From NCBI GenBank assembly GCA_023261755.1, contig JAGDXS010000020.1, positions 1 through 57,353 of the forward strand: DNA of 57,353 bases, written 5' to 3'. A program made the translations under genes and the position numbers. This document shows, in pieces, positions 24,600 through 34,844 of this stretch (the first letter of the stretch is position 1; the number at the start of each line of letters is the position of its first letter). The notes below the pieces were generated by a model that was given only the letters and a program-made list of their open reading frames with translations, had not been told where the DNA came from and ran no database searches. This stretch comes from Thermoplasmata archaeon (lineage in GTDB: Archaea > Thermoplasmatota > Thermoplasmata > Thermoplasmatales > ARK-15).

Positions 24600-27500
24600 T
24601 TATTTTTTGCCTATTTTTGATGGCCACCAGTTGTATGACTTGAGTATAAGCATCACAGCTGGTATAAAGAACATCCAAGAAATAAACGTATCAACAAAAA
24701 CTCCAAGAGCAAGGCCTACACCTATTTCCTGAATTATCTGTAGATTGCTTAGAGAAAGGCTTAAAAATGTAGAAGCTAGTATTAAACCAAGGATGGCAAT
24801 TACCATACCATTCTCCTTTAGGCTCGTTTCAATGCCATCTTCATCAGAACTTCCTTTGATCACTTCTTCCCTTACTCTTGTAATCATGAAAATATCGTAA
24901 TCAAGGCCCACAGCTAGAAGAGTGATGAAAACGAACAGAGGCAGGAATATAATAATTGGGAGTTTCATTATGTAATAGAATATTGTGTATGTGATAACCA
25001 GTGAAAAAATTACAGATCCAAGGACCATCAAGACCAGTCTTAATGGTGTAAATACAGAATTGAACTGAACTAGAAGGATTATGAATGCAACAAATGCTAT
25101 CACGGGCACAATCATTTCAAATGCTGAAACTGTGTGGTTATTTGCATCTATTAGGCCCTGGGATAAACCCCCTATATACCATTCCACACCTGATGGTATT
25201 ACCTTATTTATATGATTATCAAGGAATGTTACAAAATTCATGGCTTTGTTTGACCATGAAAGAATTGAGAGCTGGAAATATATCACAACCGTTCTGTTGT
25301 CCTTTCCTATATAGGAGTTTATCTGCGATGTATAAATGCTCCTTGTTGTATTTGAATATTGATCAATAGATGAAAAGCTAACATAATTCCCATAAGGGAA
25401 TGTGGGTCCATAAACAAATGATACGTTACCAGTACTGAGCAAATAATTTTCTGTGTTGTTTATAATATTAATTGCATTAGTATTGTAAGTCCCATTGTTT
25501 ACAACATTGTAAGGGAATACCAGTAATATGTAATTCTGGAAGACAGTATCACCTTTAAATGTCTGATTTATTACCTGCACGGCATCAAGACCGCTTTCAT
25601 GTGGTATTAGCTGGAAAACATCCATCCCAGCAGGTGTTGTTGCATAGACGAACAGGCTGCCAAGTGTTATTATAATGAAAATTACCATTAAAAGTTTTTT
25701 ATAACTTTTATCAAATTGTGATACCTTTCCCATTATATTTTCATGCCTTGGAACATTTTCAATCTTGCTAGGCCAGAACATTTTTTTATCAAGAATGGCA
25801 AGAATGGAAGGCAGAAATGTTAGTGCAATCAAAAGTGTAATGGATATTGAAATTGCATTAGTAAGTCCAGAATCGCTGAATATTGGAACATTTGCTAACC
25901 ATAATGTTAGATATGAAATTATTACAGTTAGGCCACTCGTGAATACGGCATGGCCAGCCCATTGGGTAGTGATAACAGCCCTGTCAGCTTTTCCTGACCT
26001 TAGTTCTTTCCTATACCTTGACATTATGTATACTGAATAATCTGCAGTTAAGCCTAAAAGAAGTATGAGTAGGAGAGTAGGTGTTATGAATGAAACCTGC
26101 GCATGCAAAATATACTTGTAAATTAAGCCATTCATGCCTAATGAAATCAAGGCTGAAAAGCCAAAGATCATAAGAGGCATTAAACCTGCTATGGGTGACC
26201 TGAAATATAAAATGCTTATAATTATTGCAATTATTATGCCAACTAGCAATGCTTTATAGAGACCGCCGTTTGCCTGATTTGTCAGCTGTTCTTCAATTGC
26301 ATTTTCACCAGCAAGTAAATAACTAGCATTATTCAATTTTGGAATGTATTCATTTGATATATTGCCTATTATGTTCAACGTCGATATGGGAGCGGATTGG
26401 TTAATATTTATTACAAAGAGTGAAACATTTCCCGTATAGCTTACGAACTTATGGAAAATATAAGGAGATGGAACAACAGGATAAGTACTGAAATTTTCAT
26501 TCATGATGGTAGTATTCACAAAATTATTCACATTTTCCGTGCTTTTAAGTGAAATAATGAATCTATTTATGGTATTTTTGTTTAAATTGACGAGAGGGTT
26601 TCCATAGAATGTTTTTTCCAGAGCAAATGATACTTCATTTGCGCTGGTGTTTGTAATATTTTGGCTTTTATACGCATTTTTGATTAAATCGTTTAAAGGA
26701 ATATATAAAATATTTGTAAAATTCATTATTGTCCTGTTTGATGAAAATTTAATTGCAACATTTTGTATTGTATAATTTTCTACGAATGATATATTTTTAT
26801 TGAATATTATATTAAAATAATTATCAGGGAAAAATGAATACAAAAATGATTTTTCAGTATTATTTAAAAGGGAATTTGCATACTCAATTGATAGATATGA
26901 TGCATTCTCATTTTCGCTTATAGCAATTACAAAATTCTTAACACCATAGGGAAGCATTTTTGTCACAGTTGAATTATGTGAAAGTTCTGAAGAAACATAA
27001 TTTACAGCAAATGATTTAATTGCAGAAATGTTTTGGAAATTTGTAACATTGAAATATGTTGCCAATAATTTCCAAAATGAAATCATCTGATTTCCAGAGA
27101 ATGCATTTGAGAATGAAGAATTGAATAATGTCATTTCTATGGAAGATTCTTCAACATTTTTATAATCAAGTGGATTTACCATAGAATAATTCCAGAAATA
27201 TGTATAATTCTGGATGTATGGTATAAGGATATTCTGCAATATTGTTAAATTATTTTCAATGAATGAAATAGTTTCTTTATATGCAATATAGTTTGATACA
27301 TTAATTGGGTATCCATTATTTATTGCATTTAAAAATACAAGGGTGAAATAATCTGGCACGCCAAATTCTATTGGAAGTGAATTATTTGTATTATTTAATA
27401 TTTCAATATAACCAGATCTAACATTGTTGTAAAGAACTAGTATACCATTCATATACATTATAGAGAAATTTCCAATGCTCACAAGAGAAGAAACTAGAAA

Positions 27501-27953
27501 TTTTGTATTCTTGTTCATGGAATAAGTGCCATTGAATAAAAGTTTAGTGCTCTTAGAAAAATTCAATAAAAGTTGATTTTCAGTTGTATAAATATCGCTG
27601 ACAGAAGCACTGTATTTTTTCAATGTTGAATTTGAATCAACTGCATTCTGCATGGCTAGTATAGTCTTTATTACTGCAGGGTTGCTTACGTTCGCATTTT
27701 CAATCAGAACAAGATCAACTGTTGTATTACTTGATACATTAGTTGATGGAAATTCATTGCTAAGAATATTCGAGGCCTTTGATGACATTGTGTTGCTTGG
27801 AACAACGCTAGATGCAATGTTGTATGAAGTTTCAGAAAAAAGAAGAGATGAAAATGGTAAAAATATCACTAGTATCACTATCCATATTATAATGAATTTC
27901 AAAGCGTTTCTTTTCACGAATTTACTGAATATTTCAAACTGTTTCTCTAACAT
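24600..27953 (-). CDS. MMPL/RND-superfamily transporter, 1117 residues
   Basis: Two RND-like halves. The first begins with a membrane helix (IIIWIVILVIFLPF), then an outer domain of about 540 residues unusually rich in Asn, Ser and Phe. A cluster of six helices follows with GLTADYSVYIMSRYRKE. The second half has a shorter outer domain and a helix cluster with AVGLDYDIFMITRVREE, the acidic proton-relay motif of MMPL/HpnN proteins. The family exports lipids or other hydrophobic molecules and in archaea may act on membrane lipids or glycolipids. The first outer domain is far larger than the second. Function is family-based only. Confidence 0.9.
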   Translation of the reverse strand: MLEKQFEIFSKFVKRNALKFIIIWIVILVIFLPFSSLLFSETSYNIASSVVPSNTMSSKASNILSNEFPSTNVSSNTTVDLVLIENANVSNPAVIKTILAMQNAVDSNSTLKKYSASVSDIYTTENQLLLNFSKSTKLLFNGTYSMNKNTKFLVSSLVSIGNFSIMYMNGILVLYNNVRSGYIEILNNTNNSLPIEFGVPDYFTLVFLNAINNGYPINVSNYIAYKETISFIENNLTILQNILIPYIQNYTYFWNYSMVNPLDYKNVEESSIEMTLFNSSFSNAFSGNQMISFWKLLATYFNVTNFQNISAIKSFAVNYVSSELSHNSTVTKMLPYGVKNFVIAISENENASYLSIEYANSLLNNTEKSFLYSFFPDNYFNIIFNKNISFVENYTIQNVAIKFSSNRTIMNFTNILYIPLNDLIKNAYKSQNITNTSANEVSFALEKTFYGNPLVNLNKNTINRFIISLKSTENVNNFVNTTIMNENFSTYPVVPSPYIFHKFVSYTGNVSLFVININQSAPISTLNIIGNISNEYIPKLNNASYLLAGENAIEEQLTNQANGGLYKALLVGIIIAIIISILYFRSPIAGLMPLMIFGFSALISLGMNGLIYKYILHAQVSFITPTLLLILLLGLTADYSVYIMSRYRKELRSGKADRAVITTQWAGHAVFTSGLTVIISYLTLWLANVPIFSDSGLTNAISISITLLIALTFLPSILAILDKKMFWPSKIENVPRHENIMGKVSQFDKSYKKLLMVIFIIITLGSLFVYATTPAGMDVFQLIPHESGLDAVQVINQTFKGDTVFQNYILLVFPYNVVNNGTYNTNAINIINNTENYLLSTGNVSFVYGPTFPYGNYVSFSSIDQYSNTTRSIYTSQINSYIGKDNRTVVIYFQLSILSWSNKAMNFVTFLDNHINKVIPSGVEWYIGGLSQGLIDANNHTVSAFEMIVPVIAFVAFIILLVQFNSVFTPLRLVLMVLGSVIFSLVITYTIFYYIMKLPIIIFLPLFVFITLLAVGLDYDIFMITRVREEVIKGSSDEDGIETSLKENGMVIAILGLILASTFLSLSLSNLQIIQEIGVGLALGVFVDTFISWMFFIPAVMLILKSYNWWPSKIGKK

Positions 27954-28025
27954 CGAATCCTAAAATAGATATAACTATATAAAGAATTACGAAATTAAAA
28001 TCATATTAATATTTAAAAGATTAAT

Positions 28026-28769
28026 TCAAAATATTGACCTTGTAAGACCACCATCTATTGTTATCATTGAACCTGTAATGTAAGATGCAAGAGGAGAGAG
28101 AAGGAATAAAACAAGGTATGCAAATTCCTCTGGATTGCCTACTCTTCCCAATGGTATATTTTTTGATATATCCTCAATTGATATATTCCTAATTTTTATT
28201 ATTCTCTCAAGTCTTGGTGTTAAAAAATAGCCTGGAATTATACCATTTATTCTTATTGGAGATAATTCATTTGAAAGTGATTTCACAAGGCCAGCTAGGG
28301 ATAATCTAACAACATTTGAAAGAACAAGATCCTGAACAGGTTCCCTTATTGCAATTGAAGTTGAAATAACTATGGAGGAATTTTTATTCATAATTGGAAC
28401 AAGATCCTTCACAATTTTTACTGCGCTCATGAGCAATATTTCCGAAGCGGCGTGCCAGTCATTTATATCGAGGTCAAAGAACCTTCCAGGCCTAGGATCT
28501 CCAGGAATATAAACCAAATGGTCCAAATGTGTAAAACTGCTCTTTACATTTTTTATGAAATTTTCAATTGAATTTTCATCAGACTGGTCGCAGGTGAATC
28601 CTTTAGCATTTTTCAACTTTTTTAAAGAATTTTCAATATTTGAGTTCGATCTGGAACATATAATAACATTTGCACCATTTTCAGATAACATTTTTGCTGT
28701 TGCAAAGCCTAGGCCGCTTGTTGAAGCTGTTACTACACAATTTTTATTCATAAAGAAATTTTCTAGCAT
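28026..28769 (-). CDS. Short-chain dehydrogenase/reductase (SDR)
   Basis: A classical SDR of about 247 residues. Features are the N-terminal cofactor motif TASTSGLGFATAK, VIICSRS, a DQSDE acidic turn, and IRINGIIPGYFLTPR near the substrate loop, ending in the family signature ITGSMITIDGG. The expected YxxxK pair is not obvious: SNVVRLSLAGLVKSL stands where Tyr would be, so the catalytic tyrosine may be replaced by V or R. I start it at ATG 28769 (MLENFFMNK) because TTTATTAAG lies 22-31 bases upstream. The ORF track start overlaps the divergent gene. ATG 28751 is also possible. Confidence 0.82.
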   Translation of the reverse strand: MLENFFMNKNCVVTASTSGLGFATAKMLSENGANVIICSRSNSNIENSLKKLKNAKGFTCDQSDENSIENFIKNVKSSFTHLDHLVYIPGDPRPGRFFDLDINDWHAASEILLMSAVKIVKDLVPIMNKNSSIVISTSIAIREPVQDLVLSNVVRLSLAGLVKSLSNELSPIRINGIIPGYFLTPRLERIIKIRNISIEDISKNIPLGRVGNPEEFAYLVLFLLSPLASYITGSMITIDGGLTRSIF

Positions 28770-28816
28770 GGAATCAATAATATTGTAAGTCTTTATTAAG
28801 TTATTTTTCTTGTCCA

Positions 28817-29260
28817 ATGAACATGGAAAACTACCTGACAAAGATAATTGAGAATTTTACAGGCGTAGGTAAATTACCAAGTGAAAATGAAATTAAAGTA
28901 AATATATCCTCAATTGATGAAAAAATAAAAAGCGTTTTGAATATGAACTGTTCAAATTCAAATTTTATCTTATCACTAATCAATGATCTCAGAAAAATGG
29001 AGGACATTCTCACATTAAGGAAAAGAATAGATAGCAGCATATCAACCTTAATTTATTTCATTTATACAATTGCTGGATCAGCAGTGGGAATTTCTCTTGG
29101 GATGGGTGTATTCTTCACAACAACAGGAAATTTCGGACATATACTTCTGTTGCTTTCCATATTAGGGTCTGTAATTTCAATTGCTATTGGAATCAAAAGT
29201 ATAAGCGATGAAAGAAAATATCTTGAATTTTTGATAAATAATGTTAAAGGAATGGTTTAA
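28817..29260 (+). CDS. Hypothetical membrane protein, 147 residues
   Basis: The first 75 residues are helical and charged (two heptad-like stretches). Two membrane helices follow, ISTLIYFIYTIAGSAVGISL and ILLLLSILGSVISIAIGI, and a short basic tail. No family recognised. It is divergent from the SDR gene with about 47 bases between starts and overlaps the convergent HTH_10 gene by 17 bases. A coiled-coil membrane partner protein is a reasonable description. Confidence 0.65.
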   Translation: MNMENYLTKIIENFTGVGKLPSENEIKVNISSIDEKIKSVLNMNCSNSNFILSLINDLRKMEDILTLRKRIDSSISTLIYFIYTIAGSAVGISLGMGVFFTTTGNFGHILLLLSILGSVISIAIGIKSISDERKYLEFLINNVKGMV

Positions 29261-29906
29261 ACATATTTTCTATTGCCTTTATTTCCACCCTTTTCAGCAT
29301 TCTTTCAGCTGCAGGAATAGAAATGTTGAATTTCTTTGCAATGTCCTTTATCTTTACTTTCTTTGGAATGCTGTAATAACCCATTGAAATAGCTTCCATC
29401 ACTAAATTCCATTGCTTCAAGGTAATATCATTTCTTTTTGAAATATCAATCTTTTTAACCAGGGAAAAATCTATGTTGAATCTATTAAGCAAATTCTGAA
29501 ACTTCTCTAATAAAGAATCTTTTATCATTACTGATACAGTAAGCAAGTTCTTTGAAATTATTATCGGTGTAACGATGAAAGCATCGTAACCCATGGAATC
29601 ATAAATTTCTGAAAATATTTCTGGCATATTCTGTACTACCAGAACTAAATATTTATTGTTCTTCCTGTCAATGCCGAGGACCTCAAAAGAATTAAGTGAA
29701 TATCTTTCCATTATTTTTGATCTATTGTTTTCTATGTATTTCTCATCAACGAATTCACTTCTGCTTATTTCAGCTATGTATGCGATATGCCTACCATCGT
29801 AATTAATTATTCTGTTAACAACTAGCTTTTTATCATGCAAATAAAAATGTTTGCTCGGAATACCAAGCTTTTCAAGATCCATTTTTATTACTAATGTCTT
29901 CATCAA
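29244..29906 (-). CDS. HTH_10 (bacterio-opsin activator-like) regulator
   Basis: A 220-residue protein. The C-terminal 55 residues match the HTH_10 pattern: [33 protein letters not shown] then [15 protein letters not shown]. The N-terminal 160 residues are a strand-rich sensor-like domain of unknown ligand. The start overlaps the nrdJ stop by 4 bases, so it is translated together with class II ribonucleotide reductase and may respond to nucleotides or B12 supply. The link is inferred from position; the fold call is strong. Confidence 0.85.
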   Translation of the reverse strand: MMKTLVIKMDLEKLGIPSKHFYLHDKKLVVNRIINYDGRHIAYIAEISRSEFVDEKYIENNRSKIMERYSLNSFEVLGIDRKNNKYLVLVVQNMPEIFSEIYDSMGYDAFIVTPIIISKNLLTVSVMIKDSLLEKFQNLLNRFNIDFSLVKKIDISKRNDITLKQWNLVMEAISMGYYSIPKKVKIKDIAKKFNISIPAAERMLKRVEIKAIENMFKPFL

Positions 29907-32227
29907 TGGTCACATTTGCCCGTGGGACAAGCTGAGTCAAATGTGCTATCGAGCTTTATTAAATCATCTACCTTTACCTTCAAATCCCACTCAAGTTCCC
30001 TTTCCTTTACAAGTTCATTTTTAACCTTCTTTGTTTCGGATCCTTTCACAAGTACCTGGGCACTCTTGCTTCCATCCCTGTATACCGTAATACCTTTGCA
30101 TTTTAGTTTGTAAGCGAGTATATAAGCATTTTCAACATCAGTAATCGTTGCATCATTCTTCATGTTGATTGTTTTGCTAACAGCATTGTCAGTGTATTTC
30201 TGGAATGCTGCCTGCATTCTAACATGCCATTCTGGTTCAACATCGTGCGCTGTAACAAAAATTTTTTTAGCATGTTCAGGCACATCAAGATGCTGTATGG
30301 ATCCAGTCTTTGCTATTTCCCTCATGAGATTTTCACTGTAGAACCCATGCTTTCTTGAATACTCCTCGAATAAGGGATTTACTTCCAAAAGTTGCTGGCC
30401 ATCAAGAACATTCCTTATAAATGAAAGTGCATAGAGTGGCTCTATGCTTGAGCTTGTATCAGCAATTATGGATATTGTTCCAGTTGGTGCAATTGTTGTT
30501 GTAGTAGCGTTCCTTATCCTTATGCCCATTTTTTCCCATATTGATCCATGCCATGCTGGGAATACACCTCTCCTTTCAGCCAGTTCGATGCTCATCTCAT
30601 GGCTTACATCATTTATGAACTTCATCACCTTTTCAGCAGTTTCAATTGCAAGATCAGAGTTATAAGGTATTCCCATTTTTATAAGCATTTCAGCAAAGCC
30701 CATGACACCTAAACCTATCTTTCTCGTTTTCCTTGTCATTTCCTGAATCTGAGGCAATGGGAACTTATTTGCATCTATTACATTATCAAGGAAGTGGACA
30801 GATTCCATAACGACATGCCTCAATAGATTCCAGTCAATTTCACCGTGATCATTTACAACAAGTGATAGATTTATAGACCCAAGGTTGCATGATTCATATG
30901 GTAATAGAGGTTGTTCACCGCATGGGTTTGTTGATTCAATCATGCCCAATTGAGGTGTCTGATTCTTCCTGTTAATTTCATCTATGAATATAACGCCAGG
31001 ATCACCTGTTGCCCAGGCATGAGAAACAATGAGATCCCATACCTTCCTAGCCTCCATTGTTTTTACTATTTCACCATTTCTTGGATTCCTTAGTGCATAT
31101 GTTCCGTTTGTTTCAAGTGCTTTCATAAATTCGTCAGTAACAGCAACACTTATGTTAAAATTAGTTAAAATCTTATTTTCAGAATCCTTGCTTGTAATGA
31201 ATTCCAAAATGTCAGGATGATCTACCCTTAAAATGCCCATGTTCGCCCCTCTTCTCTTTCCACCTTGCTTTATAACGTCAGTTGCAACATCGAATATTCT
31301 CATGAAACTTAAAGGACCTGATGCAACACCTTTGGTTGAACCGACCATGTCACCATTAGGTCTCAGCCTTGAAAATGAAAAACCTGTGCCACCTCCAGAT
31401 TTATGAATTAGAGCAGCATATTTAACAGCATCAAATATTCCGTCCATTGAATCAACAACTGGTATAACGAAGCAGGCAGAAAGCTGGCCTATTTCGGTGT
31501 TTGCATTCATTAATGTTGGAGAATTCGGTATGAAAAGCCTCTTTGACATAAGGTCATAAAAGATCATTGATGTTTTTTCAATCTCCTTTTCCCTTGCTTT
31601 TAAAATGTTTATCAAATCCTTGAAAGGAACTTTCATTTTACCCTCTTCATTTAGGATATTGTATGCCCTTCTTATCATATCATATTCCCAGTATGTCAAA
31701 GGATTGTCAATGCCTTCATCGAGAGTCCACCTTTTCTGTGATCCTGTAATATCGTATACTGAATCATCATAAAGGATATCAACAAGAGCTATGTATTTGG
31801 CTACCCTTTCAAACATCTGGCCAGGTGTTTCTATTACTTCACCCTTTTCATTCTTTAATAAATACCTTGATTCAAGTACTTTTATAGCATTGATGGAAAG
31901 TTTCAAATCATCCTTTACACCATAAGCTTTTTTCAGTTCTCTGATTATTTTTCTTTTTTCTCTATAAAGAATATATGCTTTGGCAACATTTGTATAACCT
32001 TCAAGCATTAAAACCTCTTCAACTATATCTTGAATTTCTTCAACCTTTGGAATATCTATATGAAGGTCTTCCAATCTCCTTATTACAAGATCAGTTAACC
32101 TTTCTGCCTCTCTGTAATTTTCAATGTTTGTTGCCTTCATTGCTTTGTAAATGGCAAGCGTAATCTTTTTTTTATCAAAATTTACAATTGTTCCATCTCT
32201 TTTCATTACTTTATCCATACTTTCCAT
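29903..32227 (-). CDS. nrdJ: Class II (B12-dependent) ribonucleotide reductase
   Basis: A 774-residue enzyme. An ATP-cone sits at residues 5-95 ([18 protein letters not shown]). The catalytic barrel includes [15 protein letters not shown], the radical-site region [19 protein letters not shown], and an [13 protein letters not shown] loop. The C-terminal redox pair is CPTGKC. It reduces ribonucleotides to deoxyribonucleotides using adenosylcobalamin and needs no oxygen. Start at ATG 32227 with ATG 32218 possible; GGGGATGG lies about 12 bases upstream. It is paired with the HTH_10 gene. A class III enzyme is also encoded in this window. Confidence 0.95.
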   Translation of the reverse strand: MESMDKVMKRDGTIVNFDKKKITLAIYKAMKATNIENYREAERLTDLVIRRLEDLHIDIPKVEEIQDIVEEVLMLEGYTNVAKAYILYREKRKIIRELKKAYGVKDDLKLSINAIKVLESRYLLKNEKGEVIETPGQMFERVAKYIALVDILYDDSVYDITGSQKRWTLDEGIDNPLTYWEYDMIRRAYNILNEEGKMKVPFKDLINILKAREKEIEKTSMIFYDLMSKRLFIPNSPTLMNANTEIGQLSACFVIPVVDSMDGIFDAVKYAALIHKSGGGTGFSFSRLRPNGDMVGSTKGVASGPLSFMRIFDVATDVIKQGGKRRGANMGILRVDHPDILEFITSKDSENKILTNFNISVAVTDEFMKALETNGTYALRNPRNGEIVKTMEARKVWDLIVSHAWATGDPGVIFIDEINRKNQTPQLGMIESTNPCGEQPLLPYESCNLGSINLSLVVNDHGEIDWNLLRHVVMESVHFLDNVIDANKFPLPQIQEMTRKTRKIGLGVMGFAEMLIKMGIPYNSDLAIETAEKVMKFINDVSHEMSIELAERRGVFPAWHGSIWEKMGIRIRNATTTTIAPTGTISIIADTSSSIEPLYALSFIRNVLDGQQLLEVNPLFEEYSRKHGFYSENLMREIAKTGSIQHLDVPEHAKKIFVTAHDVEPEWHVRMQAAFQKYTDNAVSKTINMKNDATITDVENAYILAYKLKCKGITVYRDGSKSAQVLVKGSETKKVKNELVKERELEWDLKVKVDDLIKLDSTFDSACPTGKCDH

Positions 32228-32319
32228 CCCCTAGGATTGTGGGTAAGAAAGACCATTAACAATTGGATAAAAATATTTTTTTGAGATCAGAGTGTGTTGA
32301 TATGCATGACCAATTCAGA

Positions 32320-33051
32320 TCAAAAATCTGATAAAAAAGAGTTATATAATTCTCTATAAGTTTCTAAGGTTCCTATATCGTACCATTTTCCCTTCAATGG
32401 TATTCCATAAACGTCCTCATTTTTAATTAACCACGTTATGAAATTTCCGAGCTGGTCTGGATTATTTTTATCATTTATATATTTAGTAAGTTTTTCAGAT
32501 ACACCATTTGGAAATAGATATATGCCAGTGCTTATCAACTTAGATTTTGGTTTATCTGGCTTTTCTTCGAAGCTTATTATTTTATTATTTTCATCTATTT
32601 CTACCACTCCAAACCTCCTTGCCTCTTCTAAAGAAGATAATTCGAACAATCCTATTGTTATTTTATTAATTTCCATGAATTTTTTATAAATATCAATTAA
32701 TTCAAAATCAAAGTAATTGTCACCTGCAATTACAATAAAATTATCATAGTCTATTCTATCCATTGCATATTTAAGACCTTTTATTGCCCCTAACTTTTCC
32801 TCTTCTTTCATTGTAGGTTCAACGATTAAAGAAATTTTAACATCGTTTCTTTTTGATGCATAATATTTAAATTGATCCTGGAATTTTTTATTTACTGATA
32901 AATATATATCATTAATTTTAATATTTATTATTCTATCAACAATATGATCAACAAGTGGTTTACCACCCAATGGAAATAACGGTTTTGGAATGAATTCAGA
33001 TATGGGTAAGAGCCTTTTTGCAAATCCGCCGCAGAGAACTATAGCCTTCAT
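32320..33051 (-). CDS. Sugar-1-phosphate nucleotidyltransferase
   Basis: A 243-residue protein with the nucleotide-binding N-terminus AIVLCGGFAKRLLP followed by PKPLFPLGGKPLVDHI, the IVIAGDNYFDF metal-binding strand and ISFEEKPDKPKS. It belongs to the NTP_transferase group that makes NDP-sugars such as GDP-mannose or dTDP/UDP-glucose for glycosylation. There is no C-terminal hexapeptide extension, so it is the short form. It lies 40 bases after the ABC permease on the same strand, which might tie exported glycoconjugates to this pair, but that is speculative. Confidence 0.9.
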   Translation of the reverse strand: MKAIVLCGGFAKRLLPISEFIPKPLFPLGGKPLVDHIVDRIINIKINDIYLSVNKKFQDQFKYYASKRNDVKISLIVEPTMKEEEKLGAIKGLKYAMDRIDYDNFIVIAGDNYFDFELIDIYKKFMEINKITIGLFELSSLEEARRFGVVEIDENNKIISFEEKPDKPKSKLISTGIYLFPNGVSEKLTKYINDKNNPDQLGNFITWLIKNEDVYGIPLKGKWYDIGTLETYRELYNSFLSDF

Positions 33052-33091
33052 ATATTTATGATAGTATTTAAATATATAATTTTTTCTGAAA

Positions 33092-33862
33092 TTATACTGT
33101 AGCAGATAACTTTATTTTTTTGTATAAATTTGTTGCTATTGCCATAAATGATATGGATAGTATAAATAAAATTATGAAGTCGTACAAATCATTAAATCCA
33201 ATTGTATTTAAATATGCGGATCTTATTCCATCCACAACATATGTGAGAGGATTTATTTCTGCTATTATTTTAAATGCAATAGGTGTTTCATCAGTAATAG
33301 GATAAAATACAGAGCTTGCAAATGTAACTATGAAGAATATTATATTGGAAAGCAAATTGAACATTTGATTTGATTTTACTACTGCACCTAAGGATAGCAT
33401 TATTGAGCCGAATGTGAAAGTTCCCAATACTAGGAAAATAATAACAATTGCAAATCCCATCATAGATATTTTCAATGAAATAAAAGGTATTGCTACAAGG
33501 GTCATCACTATTGATCCAGCAAACGTTACAGCTATCATGGAAATTAATGTTCCGATTAGATAATCAAACCTTGTGTATGGCATTGAAAAAATCTGTTCCA
33601 GCATGCCAATTCTTTTGTCTTGCCATAATACCCAGCCTGCCAGTGACCCACCTATTAGAATTTGATCAGCAACAATACCTGGAGCAATGAATGTAACATA
33701 GCTTATTTTTAAACCATCATAATACATAAAAGGTATTATTGAACCCATCATGAGCCCCATGATTAAAAGATAACCCACAGGCATCATTATAAAGAAACTA
33801 ATTGTATTTATATCCATTGAAGAAACAAGGAATCTGTAAGTTAATCTGAAGATCCTATTCAT
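33092..33862 (-). CDS. ABC-2 type exporter permease
   Basis: About 256 residues from ATG 33862 (MNRIFRLTYRFL), which has GGTGGG nine bases upstream; the ORF track start is a GTG at 33874. Six hydrophobic helices with the ABC-2 layout include the NPLTYVVDGIRSAYL signature before the last helix. It partners the ATPase encoded just upstream, overlapping it by 8 bases. Typical substrates of this DrrB-like class are drugs, lipids or polysaccharides; not determinable here. Confidence 0.9.
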   Translation of the reverse strand: MNRIFRLTYRFLVSSMDINTISFFIMMPVGYLLIMGLMMGSIIPFMYYDGLKISYVTFIAPGIVADQILIGGSLAGWVLWQDKRIGMLEQIFSMPYTRFDYLIGTLISMIAVTFAGSIVMTLVAIPFISLKISMMGFAIVIIFLVLGTFTFGSIMLSLGAVVKSNQMFNLLSNIIFFIVTFASSVFYPITDETPIAFKIIAEINPLTYVVDGIRSAYLNTIGFNDLYDFIILFILSISFMAIATNLYKKIKLSATV

Positions 33863-34808
33863 TCTTATTCCCACCTATTATATCGAGGAATACTTCCTCA
33901 AGCTCAGTCTTTTTTATGTTGAACCATTGCAATAAAAATGAATTACTTTTTATGAAATCGTTAATAATTTCAATCGTTGTTGAGAGATCATCAGTAACTA
34001 TTTTGTATGGATCACCTTTTTCCTTTGGGCTAATTATTTTAATACTATCTATTCTGTCTGTTAATTTTTTCATTAGGAGATCATTACCATCATTGAAAAG
34101 TATTTCAAGTGTTCTTTCTTTTTCATATTTCCTCTTCAAATTTTCCACAGAATCAAGAACATGTATCATCCCTTTGTTTATTATTGCCACTCTATCACAA
34201 ATGTAATCTGCCTCTTCAAGATTATGTGTCGTAAAAAATATTGTCTTACCATTTTTAGATAAATTTTTGAAATAATCCAAAATTTTCCTTTTTATTATAG
34301 GGTCAAGACCTATAGTTGGCTCATCTACAAAAAGTAGTTCAGAATCATGTATGAGTTCCCTTGCCAATTGAAGTCTTCTTCTTTGGCCTATTGATATATC
34401 GGATGCATATTGTTTTCTTATATCGTTTAAATCAAAATCCTTGATCAATTGCTCAATCCTTTTGTTTAGATCATTCTTTGGTATATTCCATAGCACACCG
34501 TAAACATATAAGTTCTTTTCAACGCTAAGTGACCACTCATAGCTTGGTTGCTGAAGAACAACACCTATTCTCTGCCTTATGCTAAGTGCATCCTTTTTTA
34601 CATCATATCCTAATACTTGAACATCCCCCTCTGTTGGTTTAATTAAAGTTGTGAGTACCCTTATTGTTGTTGTCTTTCCAGCACCATTCGGTCCTAAAAA
34701 ACCAAAAATTTCACCTTTTTTGACATTTATATCTATTCCTTTTAAAGCAAAATTTTTTTTATCGTATGAGACCTTTAAATTCTTAGTTTCTATAACATCC
34801 ATTTGCAT
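33855..34808 (-). CDS. ABC exporter ATPase, DrrA-like
   Basis: About 317 residues from ATG 34808 (MQMDVIETKNLKVSY); the ORF track start at 34844 is a TTG with no support. Motifs: Walker A GPNGAGKTTT, Q-loop VVLQQPSYEW, signature SIGQRRRLQLA (a variation of LSGGQ), Walker B ELLFVDEPTIGLD and switch TTHNLEEAD. The C-terminal 90 residues form the DUF4162-type tail seen in drug and lipid exporters. Works with the permease gene that overlaps it. The MFS gene upstream ends 36 bases before this start. Confidence 0.92.
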   Translation of the reverse strand: MQMDVIETKNLKVSYDKKNFALKGIDINVKKGEIFGFLGPNGAGKTTTIRVLTTLIKPTEGDVQVLGYDVKKDALSIRQRIGVVLQQPSYEWSLSVEKNLYVYGVLWNIPKNDLNKRIEQLIKDFDLNDIRKQYASDISIGQRRRLQLARELIHDSELLFVDEPTIGLDPIIKRKILDYFKNLSKNGKTIFFTTHNLEEADYICDRVAIINKGMIHVLDSVENLKRKYEKERTLEILFNDGNDLLMKKLTDRIDSIKIISPKEKGDPYKIVTDDLSTTIEIINDFIKSNSFLLQWFNIKKTELEEVFLDIIGGNKNE

Positions 34809-34844
34809 ATCTTTAAAAGAAACAATTAATTTAAAATTTCCCAA

